A stretch of DNA of 64,000 nucleotides from NCBI RefSeq assembly GCF_014194695.1, contig NZ_JACIAH010000018.1, positions 1 through 64,000 of the forward strand, in the 5' to 3' direction. Below, one piece after another: positions 33,284-41,868 of this stretch; the stretch's first letter is position 1, and each line of letters begins with the position of its first letter. The notes beneath the pieces are model-generated. The model worked only from the letters and a program-made list of their open reading frames with translations. It did not search any database and was not told the origin of the DNA. The stretch comes from Rhizobium sp. BK399. Its GTDB lineage: Bacteria; Pseudomonadota; Alphaproteobacteria; Rhizobiales; Rhizobiaceae. A program made the position numbers and the translations under genes.

Positions 33284-34270
33284 TCATGGCAGCCTACCTC
33301 CAAGTTCGTCTTCGATATGGACCCTGATGATTTCGTCGAAGGATTTTTCGGCGGTAAAGCCGAGCGCAGTTGCCCGCTTTACCTCAAATCCCGGTGCCCA
33401 GCCGGCGCACATGCGCATGATCATCTCATCAGGCTCCCGCCGGATCAGCGCCACGGCCTTCTCGCCGGCAACGCGGCGCAGCGCCTTGATCTGCTCGCCG
33501 ACAGTCGCGCTGAGCCCAGGCATGGACAGGTTGCGCCGCGGGCCAACCTTCTCGACATCGATCGCCGCGCCATGGATGAGGAAACCGACGGCGGACCGAG
33601 GCGACGCATGCCAGTGGCGCACATCATCCGGTACGGGCAGAACGGCTTCCTGACCGACGAGGGGCTCGCGCAGGATGTTTGAAAAGAAACCGGAAGCCGC
33701 CTTGTTCGCCTTTCCAGGGCGAATGCAGATGGTCGGCAGGCGAATTCCGATGCCTTCGAAAAAGCCACGTCTCGAATAGTCCGAAAGCAACAACTCGCAG
33801 ATCGCCTTCTGCGTTCCGTAGCTGGTCAGCGGCGTGGTGTGGAATTCGTCCGAGATGGCATAGGGCAGGGGGGCGCCGAACACGGCGATCGAGGAGGTGA
33901 AGACGACGCGGGGTTTGTAGCCATCCTCACCATGGGCCAGGCGGATCGCGTCGAACAGGAACCGCGTGCCGTCGAGGTTGATGCGATAGCCCTTGTCGAA
34001 ATCGAGTTCGGCTTCACCCGATACGATGGCGGCGAGGTGGAAAATCACATCTGGACGGAGAGCGACGAGCCGCGCCGCTTCTCGGGGAGTCGAGAGGTCT
34101 GCCGTTTCCATCGCCACCTTTCCGCCGAAGCCTTGCGGCGGTTCTGGCGTAACGACATCAACGAGTGTCATGCTCTCGATCGGGCGGCTGTCCAGTGTGC
34201 CGTCTTTGGCGAGCCTCTGCGCGAGTTTGCGCCCGACCATGCCGGCGGCGCCGATGATGAGAATGTGCAA
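33284..34270 (-). CDS. denD: D-erythronate dehydrogenase-like NAD-dependent epimerase/dehydratase-family enzyme
   Basis: 328 residues of the extended SDR type. The Rossmann loop is HILIIGAAGMVGRKLA, the catalytic pair is SYGTQKAICELLL (Tyr and Lys), and the Ser is in VVFTSSIAVFG. The overall sequence, including RPDVIFHLAAIVSGEAELDF and IRLPTICIRPGKANKAASGF, is that of DenD, which oxidises D-erythronate at C2 to 2-oxo-tetronate. It faces the FAD-linked oxidase gene across a 174-base promoter region with a near-perfect palindrome. In the known pathway an OtnK/DtnK kinase and an OtnC aldolase follow; neither is here, so the true substrate may be another sugar acid. Confidence 0.82.
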   Translation of the reverse strand: MHILIIGAAGMVGRKLAQRLAKDGTLDSRPIESMTLVDVVTPEPPQGFGGKVAMETADLSTPREAARLVALRPDVIFHLAAIVSGEAELDFDKGYRINLDGTRFLFDAIRLAHGEDGYKPRVVFTSSIAVFGAPLPYAISDEFHTTPLTSYGTQKAICELLLSDYSRRGFFEGIGIRLPTICIRPGKANKAASGFFSNILREPLVGQEAVLPVPDDVRHWHASPRSAVGFLIHGAAIDVEKVGPRRNLSMPGLSATVGEQIKALRRVAGEKAVALIRREPDEMIMRMCAGWAPGFEVKRATALGFTAEKSFDEIIRVHIEDELGGRLP

Positions 34271-34338
34271 CTGTTTTTCCTCCCAGCCTACGGAACACCG
34301 ATCCGATGAGAGACAGGCGCCACAATAAAATATATTGT

Positions 34339-34357
34339 AAGGTTGTCTGATAACCTT
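34339..34357. promoter_or_regulatory. Operator-like palindrome between denD and the FAD oxidase gene
   Basis: AAGGTTGTCTGATAACCTT is a 19-base dyad centred on 34348, with eight of nine base pairs matching. Its core TTGTCTGATAA fits the FadR-subfamily pattern TnGTnnnACnA loosely and recurs, as TTGTCnGACA, before the FAH gene and before the enolase gene. It is probably bound by the GntR regulator at 35927. Confidence 0.6.
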
Positions 34358-34444
34358 ATATCATTCGTTTGAAAACAGCATATTTACTGCAGTGCCGGGT
34401 CCATCGACAGGTTTTTCGGTGCGTGCAAAAAAGTGAGGAAAACC

Positions 34445-35887
34445 GTGAACGAAATTGACGCTGGCATGGGCTTCGACCGGCAAAGGCATGCCATCGATGC
34501 CCTGAACCGATCCCTCGGGGCCGATATGGTACTATCGGGCGAGGCGGTCGATAAATATTGCCGGGACTGGCATGGAGACGTGACGTCCAGCGCGGTCGCG
34601 GTGTTGCGCCCGCGCACGACCGAAGAGGTGTCCGCGGCCGTAAAGGCTTGCGTCGCACTCGGCCTGTCGATCATTCCGCAGGGCGGCAATACGGGGCTGG
34701 CCTTGGGAGCAATCCCCGATCGTCCGGAGGATCAGGTGGTGATTAGTCTCGAGCGGATGAGCAAAATCCGCCGCATTGACGCTGACGACTTCTCCGCTGT
34801 GGTGGAGGCCGGGTGCATCCTGTCGGAATTCAAGGATGCTGTCGCGCGGGAGGGCATGTTCTTCCCGCTGGCGCTTGGGGCACAAGGGTCCTGCCGGATC
34901 GGCGGCAATGTGTCGACCAATGCGGGCGGTATCAATGTATTGCGCTTCGGGATGACGCGAGAGCTGGTGCTTGGCCTTGAAGCGGTTCTGCCGGACGGTT
35001 CGATTCTCGACGGATTGTCGACACTTCGCAAGGATAATCGCGGCATCGATCTGAAGCAGATCTTTATCGGCGCGGAAGGGTTGTTCGGTATCATCACCGC
35101 CGTCGCCGTAAAATTGACGCCGGAACCGGATCAGGTCGCAACCGCGCTTCTCGGGCTCAATTCGCTCGAGGATGGGATCACGCTTTTCCGCCGCGCGCGT
35201 CGCGATTGCTGCGATCTGATGTCCGCCTTCGAGTTCATGCCGCCGCTTGCTTTCGTCCTCGCCCGCGAGGCAATTCCGGACCTTGCGATGCCAATATCCG
35301 GAGATTACCCCGCCTATGTGCTTATGGAGATATCCGGGTCTGGCCTTGTCGATATCTACGACCTCATGGAGCGGTTCCTGGGTGCCGTTATGGACGAAGG
35401 GCTTGTTCCGGACGGTGTGATTGCAAGCTCAAGGACGCAGGCGCGCAACCTTTGGCTTTTCCGTGAGGCAATGAACGAGGGGCAGGCGAAGCGCGGGCCA
35501 CATCTGCGGACGGACGTCTCCGTCCCGCTTTCGCGCCTTTCCGACTTCGTGCGCGACGCCGAACAGGCAGTGGCCGCTGCGGTGCCGGACGGTGTTTGTG
35601 TCTCCTACGGTCATGTCGGCGATGGCAATGTGCATCTGAACGTGCTGCCGCCGGGCGGCCTGTCCCGCGCAGAGATGGAGGCGCGCATCCAGGATGCGAA
35701 GAAGGCGATCAATGCGGTCGTCGATACCTATCACGGTTCGATCAGCGCCGAGCACGGTATTGGCCGTCTGAAGAAGGCGGACTATGAGATGCGTATCCCT
35801 CCGATCCAACGAGGATTGGTTGCAGCATTGAAAAAGGCTGTCGATCCGCAAGGCGTGATGAATCCGGGTTGCCAACTGGATTTCTAG
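34445..35887 (+). CDS. FAD-binding oxidase of the GlcD/D-2-hydroxyacid dehydrogenase family
   Basis: 480 residues with a PCMH-type FAD domain (VLRPRTTEEVSAAVKACVAL, SIIPQGGNTGLALGA, IGGNVSTNAGGINVLRFGM) and the C-terminal vanillyl-alcohol-oxidase-like cap with SYGHVGDGNVHLNVLPP and YHGSISAEHGIGRLKKADYE, whose His residues bind metal. Enzymes of this kind oxidise D-2-hydroxy acids (lactate, glycolate, 2-hydroxyglutarate). In this island it probably oxidises a sugar-acid intermediate. The GTG at 34445 is preceded by GAGG at good spacing; a GTG four codons upstream is possible. It is followed 39 bases later by the regulator gene. Confidence 0.85.
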   Translation: MNEIDAGMGFDRQRHAIDALNRSLGADMVLSGEAVDKYCRDWHGDVTSSAVAVLRPRTTEEVSAAVKACVALGLSIIPQGGNTGLALGAIPDRPEDQVVISLERMSKIRRIDADDFSAVVEAGCILSEFKDAVAREGMFFPLALGAQGSCRIGGNVSTNAGGINVLRFGMTRELVLGLEAVLPDGSILDGLSTLRKDNRGIDLKQIFIGAEGLFGIITAVAVKLTPEPDQVATALLGLNSLEDGITLFRRARRDCCDLMSAFEFMPPLAFVLAREAIPDLAMPISGDYPAYVLMEISGSGLVDIYDLMERFLGAVMDEGLVPDGVIASSRTQARNLWLFREAMNEGQAKRGPHLRTDVSVPLSRLSDFVRDAEQAVAAAVPDGVCVSYGHVGDGNVHLNVLPPGGLSRAEMEARIQDAKKAINAVVDTYHGSISAEHGIGRLKKADYEMRIPPIQRGLVAALKKAVDPQGVMNPGCQLDF

Positions 35888-35926
35888 CGGCATTCATAGG
35901 CGGCAGTGTGTTAAGGCGAAAAAGGC

Positions 35927-36643
35927 ATGTCACTGGATTTTGGACAGATCAGGCGCAACGAGCATCTTCCGGCGCGAATTGCCGCCCAGATTGCCCGCGA
36001 GATCACGGACGGCCGTATACCGCCGGGGAGCAAGCTGCCGACCGAACACTTCCTCGCCAGCAGTTTCGGCGTCAGCCGCTCGGTAGTACGCGAGGCGATT
36101 GCTCAGTTGCGCAACGAGGGTCTGGTTGAGACCAGACAGGGCGTTGGAGCCTTCGCAACCGAGATCAAGGCGCGCCAGTCGATCCGCATCGAGCAGGATG
36201 ATCTTCATGACCGCGCGAGCTTCCGGGATCTGTTCCAGTTGCGCATGCCGCTGGAAATCGAAGCCGCCGGCCTTGCGGCAACGCATCATGTCGATAGCGA
36301 TCTGACAAAGCTTGACGAAGCCTTGGCGAGCATGATGGGGGCGGACAAATGGACGGATCAGGGGATCGTTGCCGACCTGATCTTTCATCGTGTCATTGCA
36401 GCTTCGACCCGCAACGAATATTTTGCCCTGTTCGTCGGCTTCATAGCAGAGCGCATCAGTCTTGCCATCAACGCCGCGCGGGCCGCAGCAGTCCTTGAAG
36501 AAATTGTGGAACTGACGATTGCCGAGCATGTGGCGATCCGCGATGCCATTGCTAGCCGCGACCCAAAACGTGCGCGCGAGGCGATGAAGCGGCATTTGCT
36601 CGGCGCGGCCAGTCGGCTGGATCTCACCCTTGAGGCGGATTGA
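35927..36643 (+). CDS. GntR family regulator, FadR subfamily, of the sugar-acid island
   Basis: 238 residues: a winged helix (LPARIAAQIAREITDGRIPP, GSKLPTEHFLASSFGVSRSV, VREAIAQLRNEGLVETRQGV) and an FCD domain (FRDLFQLRMPLEIEAAGLAA, FHRVIAASTRNEYFALFVGF, EHVAIRDAIASRDPKRAREA). It is encoded in the middle of the island between the FAD oxidase and the FAH gene, and three TTGTCnGA(C/T)A palindromes lie at the promoters around it. It is therefore the likely repressor of denD, the FAD oxidase, the FAH-TRAP operon and the enolase-EamA operon, released by a sugar acid. Confidence 0.88.
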   Translation: MSLDFGQIRRNEHLPARIAAQIAREITDGRIPPGSKLPTEHFLASSFGVSRSVVREAIAQLRNEGLVETRQGVGAFATEIKARQSIRIEQDDLHDRASFRDLFQLRMPLEIEAAGLAATHHVDSDLTKLDEALASMMGADKWTDQGIVADLIFHRVIAASTRNEYFALFVGFIAERISLAINAARAAAVLEEIVELTIAEHVAIRDAIASRDPKRAREAMKRHLLGAASRLDLTLEAD

Positions 36644-36733
36644 AATCTTCCGGCGCTGCCCGCTTGCCGTTTTTATCAGGTGATTTTCGGCGCTGGACAG
36701 CGCACGGAAGTATGACTACAAAACAGGTCCATC

Positions 36734-36754
36734 ATTGTCAGACATCCTGACAAT
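36734..36754. promoter_or_regulatory. Operator-like dyad before the FAH-TRAP operon
   Basis: ATTGTCAG and CTGACAAT form a perfect 8-base inverted repeat around ACATC. Nested within its left half is TTGTCAGACA, the core shared with the sites at 34343 and 43141. It lies 50 bases before the TTG start of the FAH gene, where a repressor would block transcription. Confidence 0.6.
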
Positions 36755-36803
36755 CGGGCAAGATGACGGGAGATCATCGTGTCGTGGCTGTGAGGAGGTT
36801 TGC

Positions 36804-37964
36804 TTGGGTTCGACTACGTCACTTCGAGCTTCGGATATTCTGCCTACAGATGCCGCTGATGCGCTGCTTGTTGGTCGCGTCTGGTCGAATACGGCTGGCG
36901 GCCCTTGCCCAGCCTTAGTGCGGGGCGAGCGGCTCCTCGACCTGTCCTCGGTTTCCGTCACTGTTTCCGAACTGCTTGAAAAGGAGGATTTCGCCGGCGA
37001 ATTGGAGGCGGCGGGAGAGCTTCCCGATCTCGGGTCGATCGATGATTTTCTGTCGGGTCAGGCTGGTCAATTACTGGCTCCGATCGATCTGCAGGCGATC
37101 AAGGCGGCCGGGGTCACGTTTGCCGACAGCATGCTTGAACGTGTGATCGAAGAGCAGGCGAAGGGAGATGCGTCCCGCGCGTCGGATATCCGCGGGCGTC
37201 TCGCGCCAGTTCTGGGCGACAGCCTTAGGGGTCTCGTCGCCGGTTCCGAGCAGGCTGCACGAGTGAAGGAACTTCTCCAGGAGATGAACCTCTGGTCGCA
37301 GTACCTTGAGGTGGGCATCGGGCCGGATGCCGAAATCTTTACCAAGTCGCAACCCATGTCGGCAGTCGGCTGCGCTTCACTGGTCGGGATCCATCCGATC
37401 TCGCAATGGAACAATCCCGAGCCGGAAGTGGTCCTCGTCCTCAGGTCCTCCGGCGAAATCGTCGGCGCCACGCTCGGAAACGATGTTAATCTTCGCGATA
37501 TCGAAGGACGCTCGGCGCTGTTGCTCGGCAAGGCGAAGGACAACAACGCCTCGTGTTCCATCGGCCCTTTCATTCGCCTCTTCGATGACAAGTTCACGCT
37601 GGAAGAACTCGGCAAAGTCCGCGTTGCCTTGTCCGTCGAGGGCAAGGACGGTTTCCGAATGACAGGCGAGAGCCCAATGGAGGCGATAAGCCGCAGGCCC
37701 TCCGACCTTGCCCGTCAGTTGCTCAATCGCAATCACCAGTATCCCGACGGCGCTGTACTTTTCCTCGGCACCATGTTCGCTCCCGTGAAGGATCGGCGCG
37801 GGGCAGGGCAGGGATTTACGCATGAAATCGGCGACCGGGTGGAAATTGCGACACCGTTGCTTGGCCGTCTGGTAAACTGGGTCGATCGTAGTGATGCTTG
37901 CCCCGAATGGACCTTCGGCGTGGCTGCGCTGATGAAAAACCTGGCCAAGCGTGGCCTGTTGTAA
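36804..37964 (+). CDS. Fumarylacetoacetate hydrolase (FAH) family protein
   Basis: 386 residues. The C-terminal half holds the FAH fold: QWNNPEPEVVLVLRSSGEIV with the metal-binding Glu pair, GATLGNDVNLRDIEGRSALL, and NNASCSIGPFIRLFDD. Members with this long form often act as dehydratases or hydrolases of 2-keto-3-deoxy sugar acids, which fits the neighbouring denD-like gene, enolase-superfamily gene and TRAP importer. I chose a TTG start at 36804, because GAGGAGG lies 5 bases before it and the protein then begins near the conserved ASDILPTDA. The upstream ATG at 36735 overlaps the operator dyad and would add 23 odd residues. First gene of an operon with the TRAP transporter. Confidence 0.82.
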   Translation: MGSTTSLRASDILPTDAADALLVGRVWSNTAGGPCPALVRGERLLDLSSVSVTVSELLEKEDFAGELEAAGELPDLGSIDDFLSGQAGQLLAPIDLQAIKAAGVTFADSMLERVIEEQAKGDASRASDIRGRLAPVLGDSLRGLVAGSEQAARVKELLQEMNLWSQYLEVGIGPDAEIFTKSQPMSAVGCASLVGIHPISQWNNPEPEVVLVLRSSGEIVGATLGNDVNLRDIEGRSALLLGKAKDNNASCSIGPFIRLFDDKFTLEELGKVRVALSVEGKDGFRMTGESPMEAISRRPSDLARQLLNRNHQYPDGAVLFLGTMFAPVKDRRGAGQGFTHEIGDRVEIATPLLGRLVNWVDRSDACPEWTFGVAALMKNLAKRGLL

Positions 37965-37983
37965 CGCAGACTGGGAGTAAAGC

Positions 37984-38517
37984 GTGCAGAAGGTAGTCGA
38001 CCATTTCTACAAGGCTCTCGAATTCTTACTGATCATCCTGCTTTCGGGCATGGCGATCATGGTCTTCGTGAACGTCATCATGCGCTATACGTTAAACTCC
38101 GGCCTGACGGTCTCGGACGAACTCGCACGCTACTTCTTCATCTGGCTGACTTTCATTGGCGCCGTCGTGACGTTCCGGGAACATGGGCATCTTGGCGTCG
38201 AAACCCTCGTTGCGCTGCTGGGCCGCAAGGGGCGCATCCTTTGCATGATCCTGAGCAATCTGGTGATCATCGCCTGTGCGGCTATCTTCTTCTGGGGTAC
38301 GTGGAAGCAACTGCCGATCAACTGGAGCATGAAGGCCCCGGTGACCGGCCTCTCCATGGGCTTCGTCTACGGCAGTGGCTTCTTTACCGGCTTCTGTTGC
38401 GCCGTCATCGCGCTGGAGCGCCTTTTCCGCCTGATCACGGGCCGTGTGACGCAGGAGGAAATCGAAGCGTTTGTGGGCGAGAATCTGACGATCGAACAGA
38501 TGGCGGAGCGGACCTGA
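37984..38517 (+). CDS. TRAP transporter small permease, DctQ family
   Basis: 177 residues with four membrane helices: FLLIILLSGMAIMVFVNVIM with RYTLNSG after it, YFFIWLTFIGAVVTFREHGH, ILSNLVIIACAAIFFWGTW, and GSGFFTGFCCAVIALERLF. The arrangement (RYxxNSGLxxxDELARYxFIWLTFIG) is the DctQ hallmark. It starts with GTG at 37984 and ends in TGATG, overlapping the large permease start by one base. It helps the large permease couple sodium gradient to solute uptake. Confidence 0.88.
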   Translation: MQKVVDHFYKALEFLLIILLSGMAIMVFVNVIMRYTLNSGLTVSDELARYFFIWLTFIGAVVTFREHGHLGVETLVALLGRKGRILCMILSNLVIIACAAIFFWGTWKQLPINWSMKAPVTGLSMGFVYGSGFFTGFCCAVIALERLFRLITGRVTQEEIEAFVGENLTIEQMAERT

Positions 38518-39794
38518 TGACGCTTTTAGTTTTCGTCGCTTCACTGATTGGTGCCATGGCCATCGGGGTGCCGGTCGCATTCTCGCTGATGTTCTGCGGC
38601 GTTGTTCTCATGTGGTACATGGGAATGTTCAATACGCAGATCATCGCGCAGAACATGATTGCCGGCGCCGATACATTCACGTTGCTGGCTATCCCGTTCT
38701 TCATTCTGGCAGGAGAGCTGATGAATGCCGGCGGCCTGTCGCGGCGCATCATCGATTTCGCCATTGCCTGCGTGGGGCATATCCGCGGCGGCCTGGGCAT
38801 CGTCGCGATCGTTGCGGCGCTGATCATGGCCAGCATTTCCGGTTCGGCGGCGGCCGATACTGCTGCGCTCGCGGCCATTCTCATTCCGATGATGGCAAAG
38901 GCGGGCTATAACGTTCCACGCTCAGCCGGCCTCATTGCCGCAGGTGGCATCATCGCGCCCGTCATCCCCCCGTCGATGGCTTTCATCGTGTTCGGCGTTG
39001 CCGCCAACGTCTCGATCACGCAGCTCTTCATGGCCGGTATCGTGCCGGGCCTGATGATGGGCCTTGCCTTGGTCGTGACATGGCTGATGGTCGTGCGCAA
39101 AGACAATGTCCAGCCATTGCCGCGTGTGTCGGGTGCGGAGCGCATTCGGGCAACCGGTCGCGCTCTGTGGGCGCTCGGCATGCCTGTCATCATCCTTGGC
39201 GGCATCAAGGCGGGCGTGGTGACGCCGACGGAAGCTGCCGTAGTCGCCGCAGCCTATGCGCTCTTCGTCGGCATGGTGATTTACCGGGAGCTCACGCCCA
39301 AGGAGCTTCCACGGGTTATCCTTCAGGCGGCCAAGACCACCTCCGTCATCATGTTCCTTGTCTGCGCGGCGCTCGTTTCCGCATGGTTAATCACAGCCGC
39401 CAATATTCCGGCGGAAATTACCGGCCTCATAGAGCCGCTGATCGACCGTCCGACCTTGCTGATGTTCGTGATCATGATCCTGGTGCTGATCGTGGGCACA
39501 GCCTTGGACCTGACGCCGACCATCCTGATCCTGACGCCGGTCCTGATGCCGATCATCAAGCAGGCAGGCATCGATCCGGTCTACTTCGGCGTTCTTTTTA
39601 TCATGAACAACTGCATTGGTCTTCTGACGCCGCCGGTAGGGGTCGTTCTCAACGTTGTCAGCGGCGTCGGCCGCGTTCCCCTGGGCAAGGTTACGGTTGG
39701 AGTCTGGCCGTTCCTGCTCACCCAAACGCTCGTACTTCTGCTCCTGGTCCTGTTTCCAGACCTGGTTATCGTACCGGCTCGCTGGCTGCACTGA
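38517..39794 (+). CDS. TRAP transporter large permease, DctM family
   Basis: 425 residues with about 11-12 membrane helices. Hallmarks are GVPVAFSLMFCGVVLMWYMG, AIPFFILAGELMNAGGLSRR, the SGSAAADTAALAAILIPMM loop, GGIIAPVIPPSMAFIVFG, and GLLTPPVGVVLNVVSGV. The ATG at 38517 overlaps the DctQ stop codon, so translation is coupled. It forms the sodium-driven channel that takes substrate from the DctP-type binding protein encoded next. Confidence 0.9.
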   Translation: MTLLVFVASLIGAMAIGVPVAFSLMFCGVVLMWYMGMFNTQIIAQNMIAGADTFTLLAIPFFILAGELMNAGGLSRRIIDFAIACVGHIRGGLGIVAIVAALIMASISGSAAADTAALAAILIPMMAKAGYNVPRSAGLIAAGGIIAPVIPPSMAFIVFGVAANVSITQLFMAGIVPGLMMGLALVVTWLMVVRKDNVQPLPRVSGAERIRATGRALWALGMPVIILGGIKAGVVTPTEAAVVAAAYALFVGMVIYRELTPKELPRVILQAAKTTSVIMFLVCAALVSAWLITAANIPAEITGLIEPLIDRPTLLMFVIMILVLIVGTALDLTPTILILTPVLMPIIKQAGIDPVYFGVLFIMNNCIGLLTPPVGVVLNVVSGVGRVPLGKVTVGVWPFLLTQTLVLLLLVLFPDLVIVPARWLH

Positions 39795-39838
39795 AGCCGG
39801 CTGGTCACTTCTGTTTCCAACATCCATGGGAGGATATC

Positions 39839-40843
39839 ATGCGAAACCTGCTACTTGCCACAACTGCCATCGCCTTCACCCTGTCTGCTTCCGCGCCGGC
39901 CTTCGCCGAGTTTACCGAGCGTAACATCCGCGTCTCCAACGGCATCAATGCCGATCACCCGGTCGGTAACGGCATTGAGGCGATGCAGAAATGCCTGGAC
40001 GAAAAATCAGGCGGGAAACTGAAGCTGACGGCATTCTGGGGCGGTGCCCTGGGAGGTGACCTGCAGGCGACCCAGGCACTGCGCTCGGGCGTCCAGGAAG
40101 CCGTCGTGACGTCCTCTTCGCCGCTCGTCGGTATCGAGCCTGCACTTGGCGTCTTCGATCTGCCGTTCCTCTTCTCCACCTCGGAGGAAGCCTACAAGGT
40201 GCTGGACGGCAAGTTCGGCGAGATGATGAACGAGAAGCTGGCGGCCGTGGGCCTCGTCAATCTCGCCTATTGGGAAAACGGCTTCCGTAACCTTTCCAAT
40301 TCGGTTCGTCCGGTGAACAAATGGGAGGACTTGGAGGGCATGAAGGTTCGCGTCATGCAGAACAACGTGTTCCTCGATACCTTCCAGAACCTTGGCGCCA
40401 ATGCGACGCCCATGGCATTCGGCGAAGTCTTCTCGGCTCTCGAAACCAAGACGATCGATGCCCAGGAAAACCCTTATGTGACCATCGACACGTCGAAGTT
40501 CTTCGAAGTACAGAAATATATCACCCAAACCAACCACGCCTACACGCCGTTCCTCTTCCTCTTTTCCAAGGCGATCTTTGATACGTACTCGCCCGAAGAT
40601 CAGGCCGCTTTGCGGGAATGCGCTATTGTCGGGCGTGACGTCGAGCGTCAGGTCATTGGCGATCTGAACAAGAAATCGCTGGAGAAGATCAAGGCAGCCG
40701 GTCTTGAGGTGAACGTGCTTTCGCCGGAAGAGCAGGCCCGCATCCGCGAGAAGTCCATGGTCGTCTATCAAAAGCACAAGGCTGAGATCGGCGCCGATGT
40801 CGTCGATGGCATCCTCGCCGAGCTTGCCGCGATCCGCAAGTAA
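39839..40843 (+). CDS. TRAP transporter periplasmic binding protein, DctP family
   Basis: 334 residues. A signal peptide (LLLATTAIAFTLSASAPAFA) is cleaved before EFTERNIRV. The DctP fold follows: GNGIEAMQKCLDEKSGGKLK, GVFDLPFLFSTSEEAYKVL, WENGFRNLSNSVRPV, WEDLEGMKVRVMQNNVFLD, and MAFGEVFSALETKTIDAQEN, with the Arg (RVMQN) that ion-pairs with a carboxylate ligand and the Asn/Glu pair. Ligands of DctP proteins are mostly carboxylates, including sugar acids, which agrees with the other genes of the island. GGGAGG precedes the ATG. The terminator at 40879 ends the operon. Confidence 0.9.
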   Translation: MRNLLLATTAIAFTLSASAPAFAEFTERNIRVSNGINADHPVGNGIEAMQKCLDEKSGGKLKLTAFWGGALGGDLQATQALRSGVQEAVVTSSSPLVGIEPALGVFDLPFLFSTSEEAYKVLDGKFGEMMNEKLAAVGLVNLAYWENGFRNLSNSVRPVNKWEDLEGMKVRVMQNNVFLDTFQNLGANATPMAFGEVFSALETKTIDAQENPYVTIDTSKFFEVQKYITQTNHAYTPFLFLFSKAIFDTYSPEDQAALRECAIVGRDVERQVIGDLNKKSLEKIKAAGLEVNVLSPEEQARIREKSMVVYQKHKAEIGADVVDGILAELAAIRK

Positions 40844-40878
40844 ACTGCGGGCAGGCCAGATTTCGGTGTGATCGTCGT

Positions 40879-40908
40879 AAGAGCCCGCTGCGTCGTCAGC
40901 GGGCTCTT
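40879..40908. terminator. Strong stem-loop between convergent operons
   Basis: AAGAGCCCGCTG and CAGCGGGCTCTT form a perfect 12-base stem with a 6-base loop. It lies 36 bases after the DctP stop and 20 bases beyond the stop of the convergent EamA gene. The stem's own AAG...CTT ends give a short U-run-like flank on both strands, so it may serve both directions. Confidence 0.8.
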
Positions 40909-40927
40909 GGCTTTCAGGATAAACGCG

Positions 40928-41851
40928 TCAGGGTAGGTCGAGTGGTGCGTCGGGTTGGCGCTTCTTGAGCTGTTGCTCTCGGAAGAAGATGAACAGCCCG
41001 GAGCCGATGATCAATACCGCGCCGAACACCATCGTGAGACGCGGCACATCGCCGAAGAACATCCAGCCGAAGACGATCGCCCACAGGAGTAAGGTGTATT
41101 GCAACGGTGCGACCGTGGCGGCATCGGAGATCTTCAGCGCGCGGTTGACGAGGATGTGTGCGCCCATTGCTACTGCGCCGAGCAGGCATAGCAAGCCGAC
41201 CTCCGGAGCAGATGTCAGGGGCTTCCAGTCCCATGGAGCGAAGAGAAGACCGGCAAGTCCGGCGCCGGCGAGCTGGAACAGCACCAGCGTCTTGTCTGGC
41301 GTGGCCCGAAGTCTTCGGCCGGAAAGCAGCATGAAGGCGAATGCGAAAGTGCCAACAATCGAAATGACGGCCGGCACGGTGAACATCGCACTCGATGGTT
41401 CAAGCGTGATGATCACGCCGATGAAGCCGATGAAGATCGCCGTCCACCGGCGCCAGCCGACCTTTTCGCCCAAAAGCAGAGGGGAGGCAGCCGCCACATA
41501 GATCGGCGCCGCCAGCCAGTAGGTCATGACGTCGGCCAGCGGCAGATACATGACAGCGTAATAGAAGCAAAATACCTCCAGCGTCGAGAACAGCACCCGC
41601 GCCGCCTGCATCAGCGGCCTCTCGGCCTCAATGATCGGTTTCCAGCCCGCCCGCCAGAGAAAAGGCGACAGAATGAGCAACGCCGCCAGACTCCGGATAA
41701 GGATCAGCTGACCCAGTCCGTAGCTGGCGACAAGCCATTTTCCCATCGCGTCATTCAACGCAAACATGAGCATGCCGAGCAGCATGAGGCCCGGTCCGGC
41801 AAGCGAACCAAAGCGCATCCCCGTCACGGCGGTTTCATCGTTTGTGGTCAT
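40928..41851 (-). CDS. EamA/DMT-family transporter
   Basis: 307 residues with ten predicted membrane helices in two EamA repeats. The first starts at GPGLMLLGMLMFALNDAMGK and includes SLAALLILSPFLWRAGW and VFCFYYAVMYLPLADVMTYW; the second ends RALKISDAATVAPLQYTLLL and FGWMFFGDVPRLTMVFGA. Drug/metabolite transporters export or import small metabolites. Start at 41851 has GAGG seven bases upstream. It follows the enolase-superfamily gene by 17 bases on the same strand, so the two belong to one transcription unit, possibly controlled by the TTGTCGGACA site at 43141. Confidence 0.86.
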   Translation of the reverse strand: MTTNDETAVTGMRFGSLAGPGLMLLGMLMFALNDAMGKWLVASYGLGQLILIRSLAALLILSPFLWRAGWKPIIEAERPLMQAARVLFSTLEVFCFYYAVMYLPLADVMTYWLAAPIYVAAASPLLLGEKVGWRRWTAIFIGFIGVIITLEPSSAMFTVPAVISIVGTFAFAFMLLSGRRLRATPDKTLVLFQLAGAGLAGLLFAPWDWKPLTSAPEVGLLCLLGAVAMGAHILVNRALKISDAATVAPLQYTLLLWAIVFGWMFFGDVPRLTMVFGAVLIIGSGLFIFFREQQLKKRQPDAPLDLP

Positions 41852-41868
41852 GACTATCCTCGGACAAA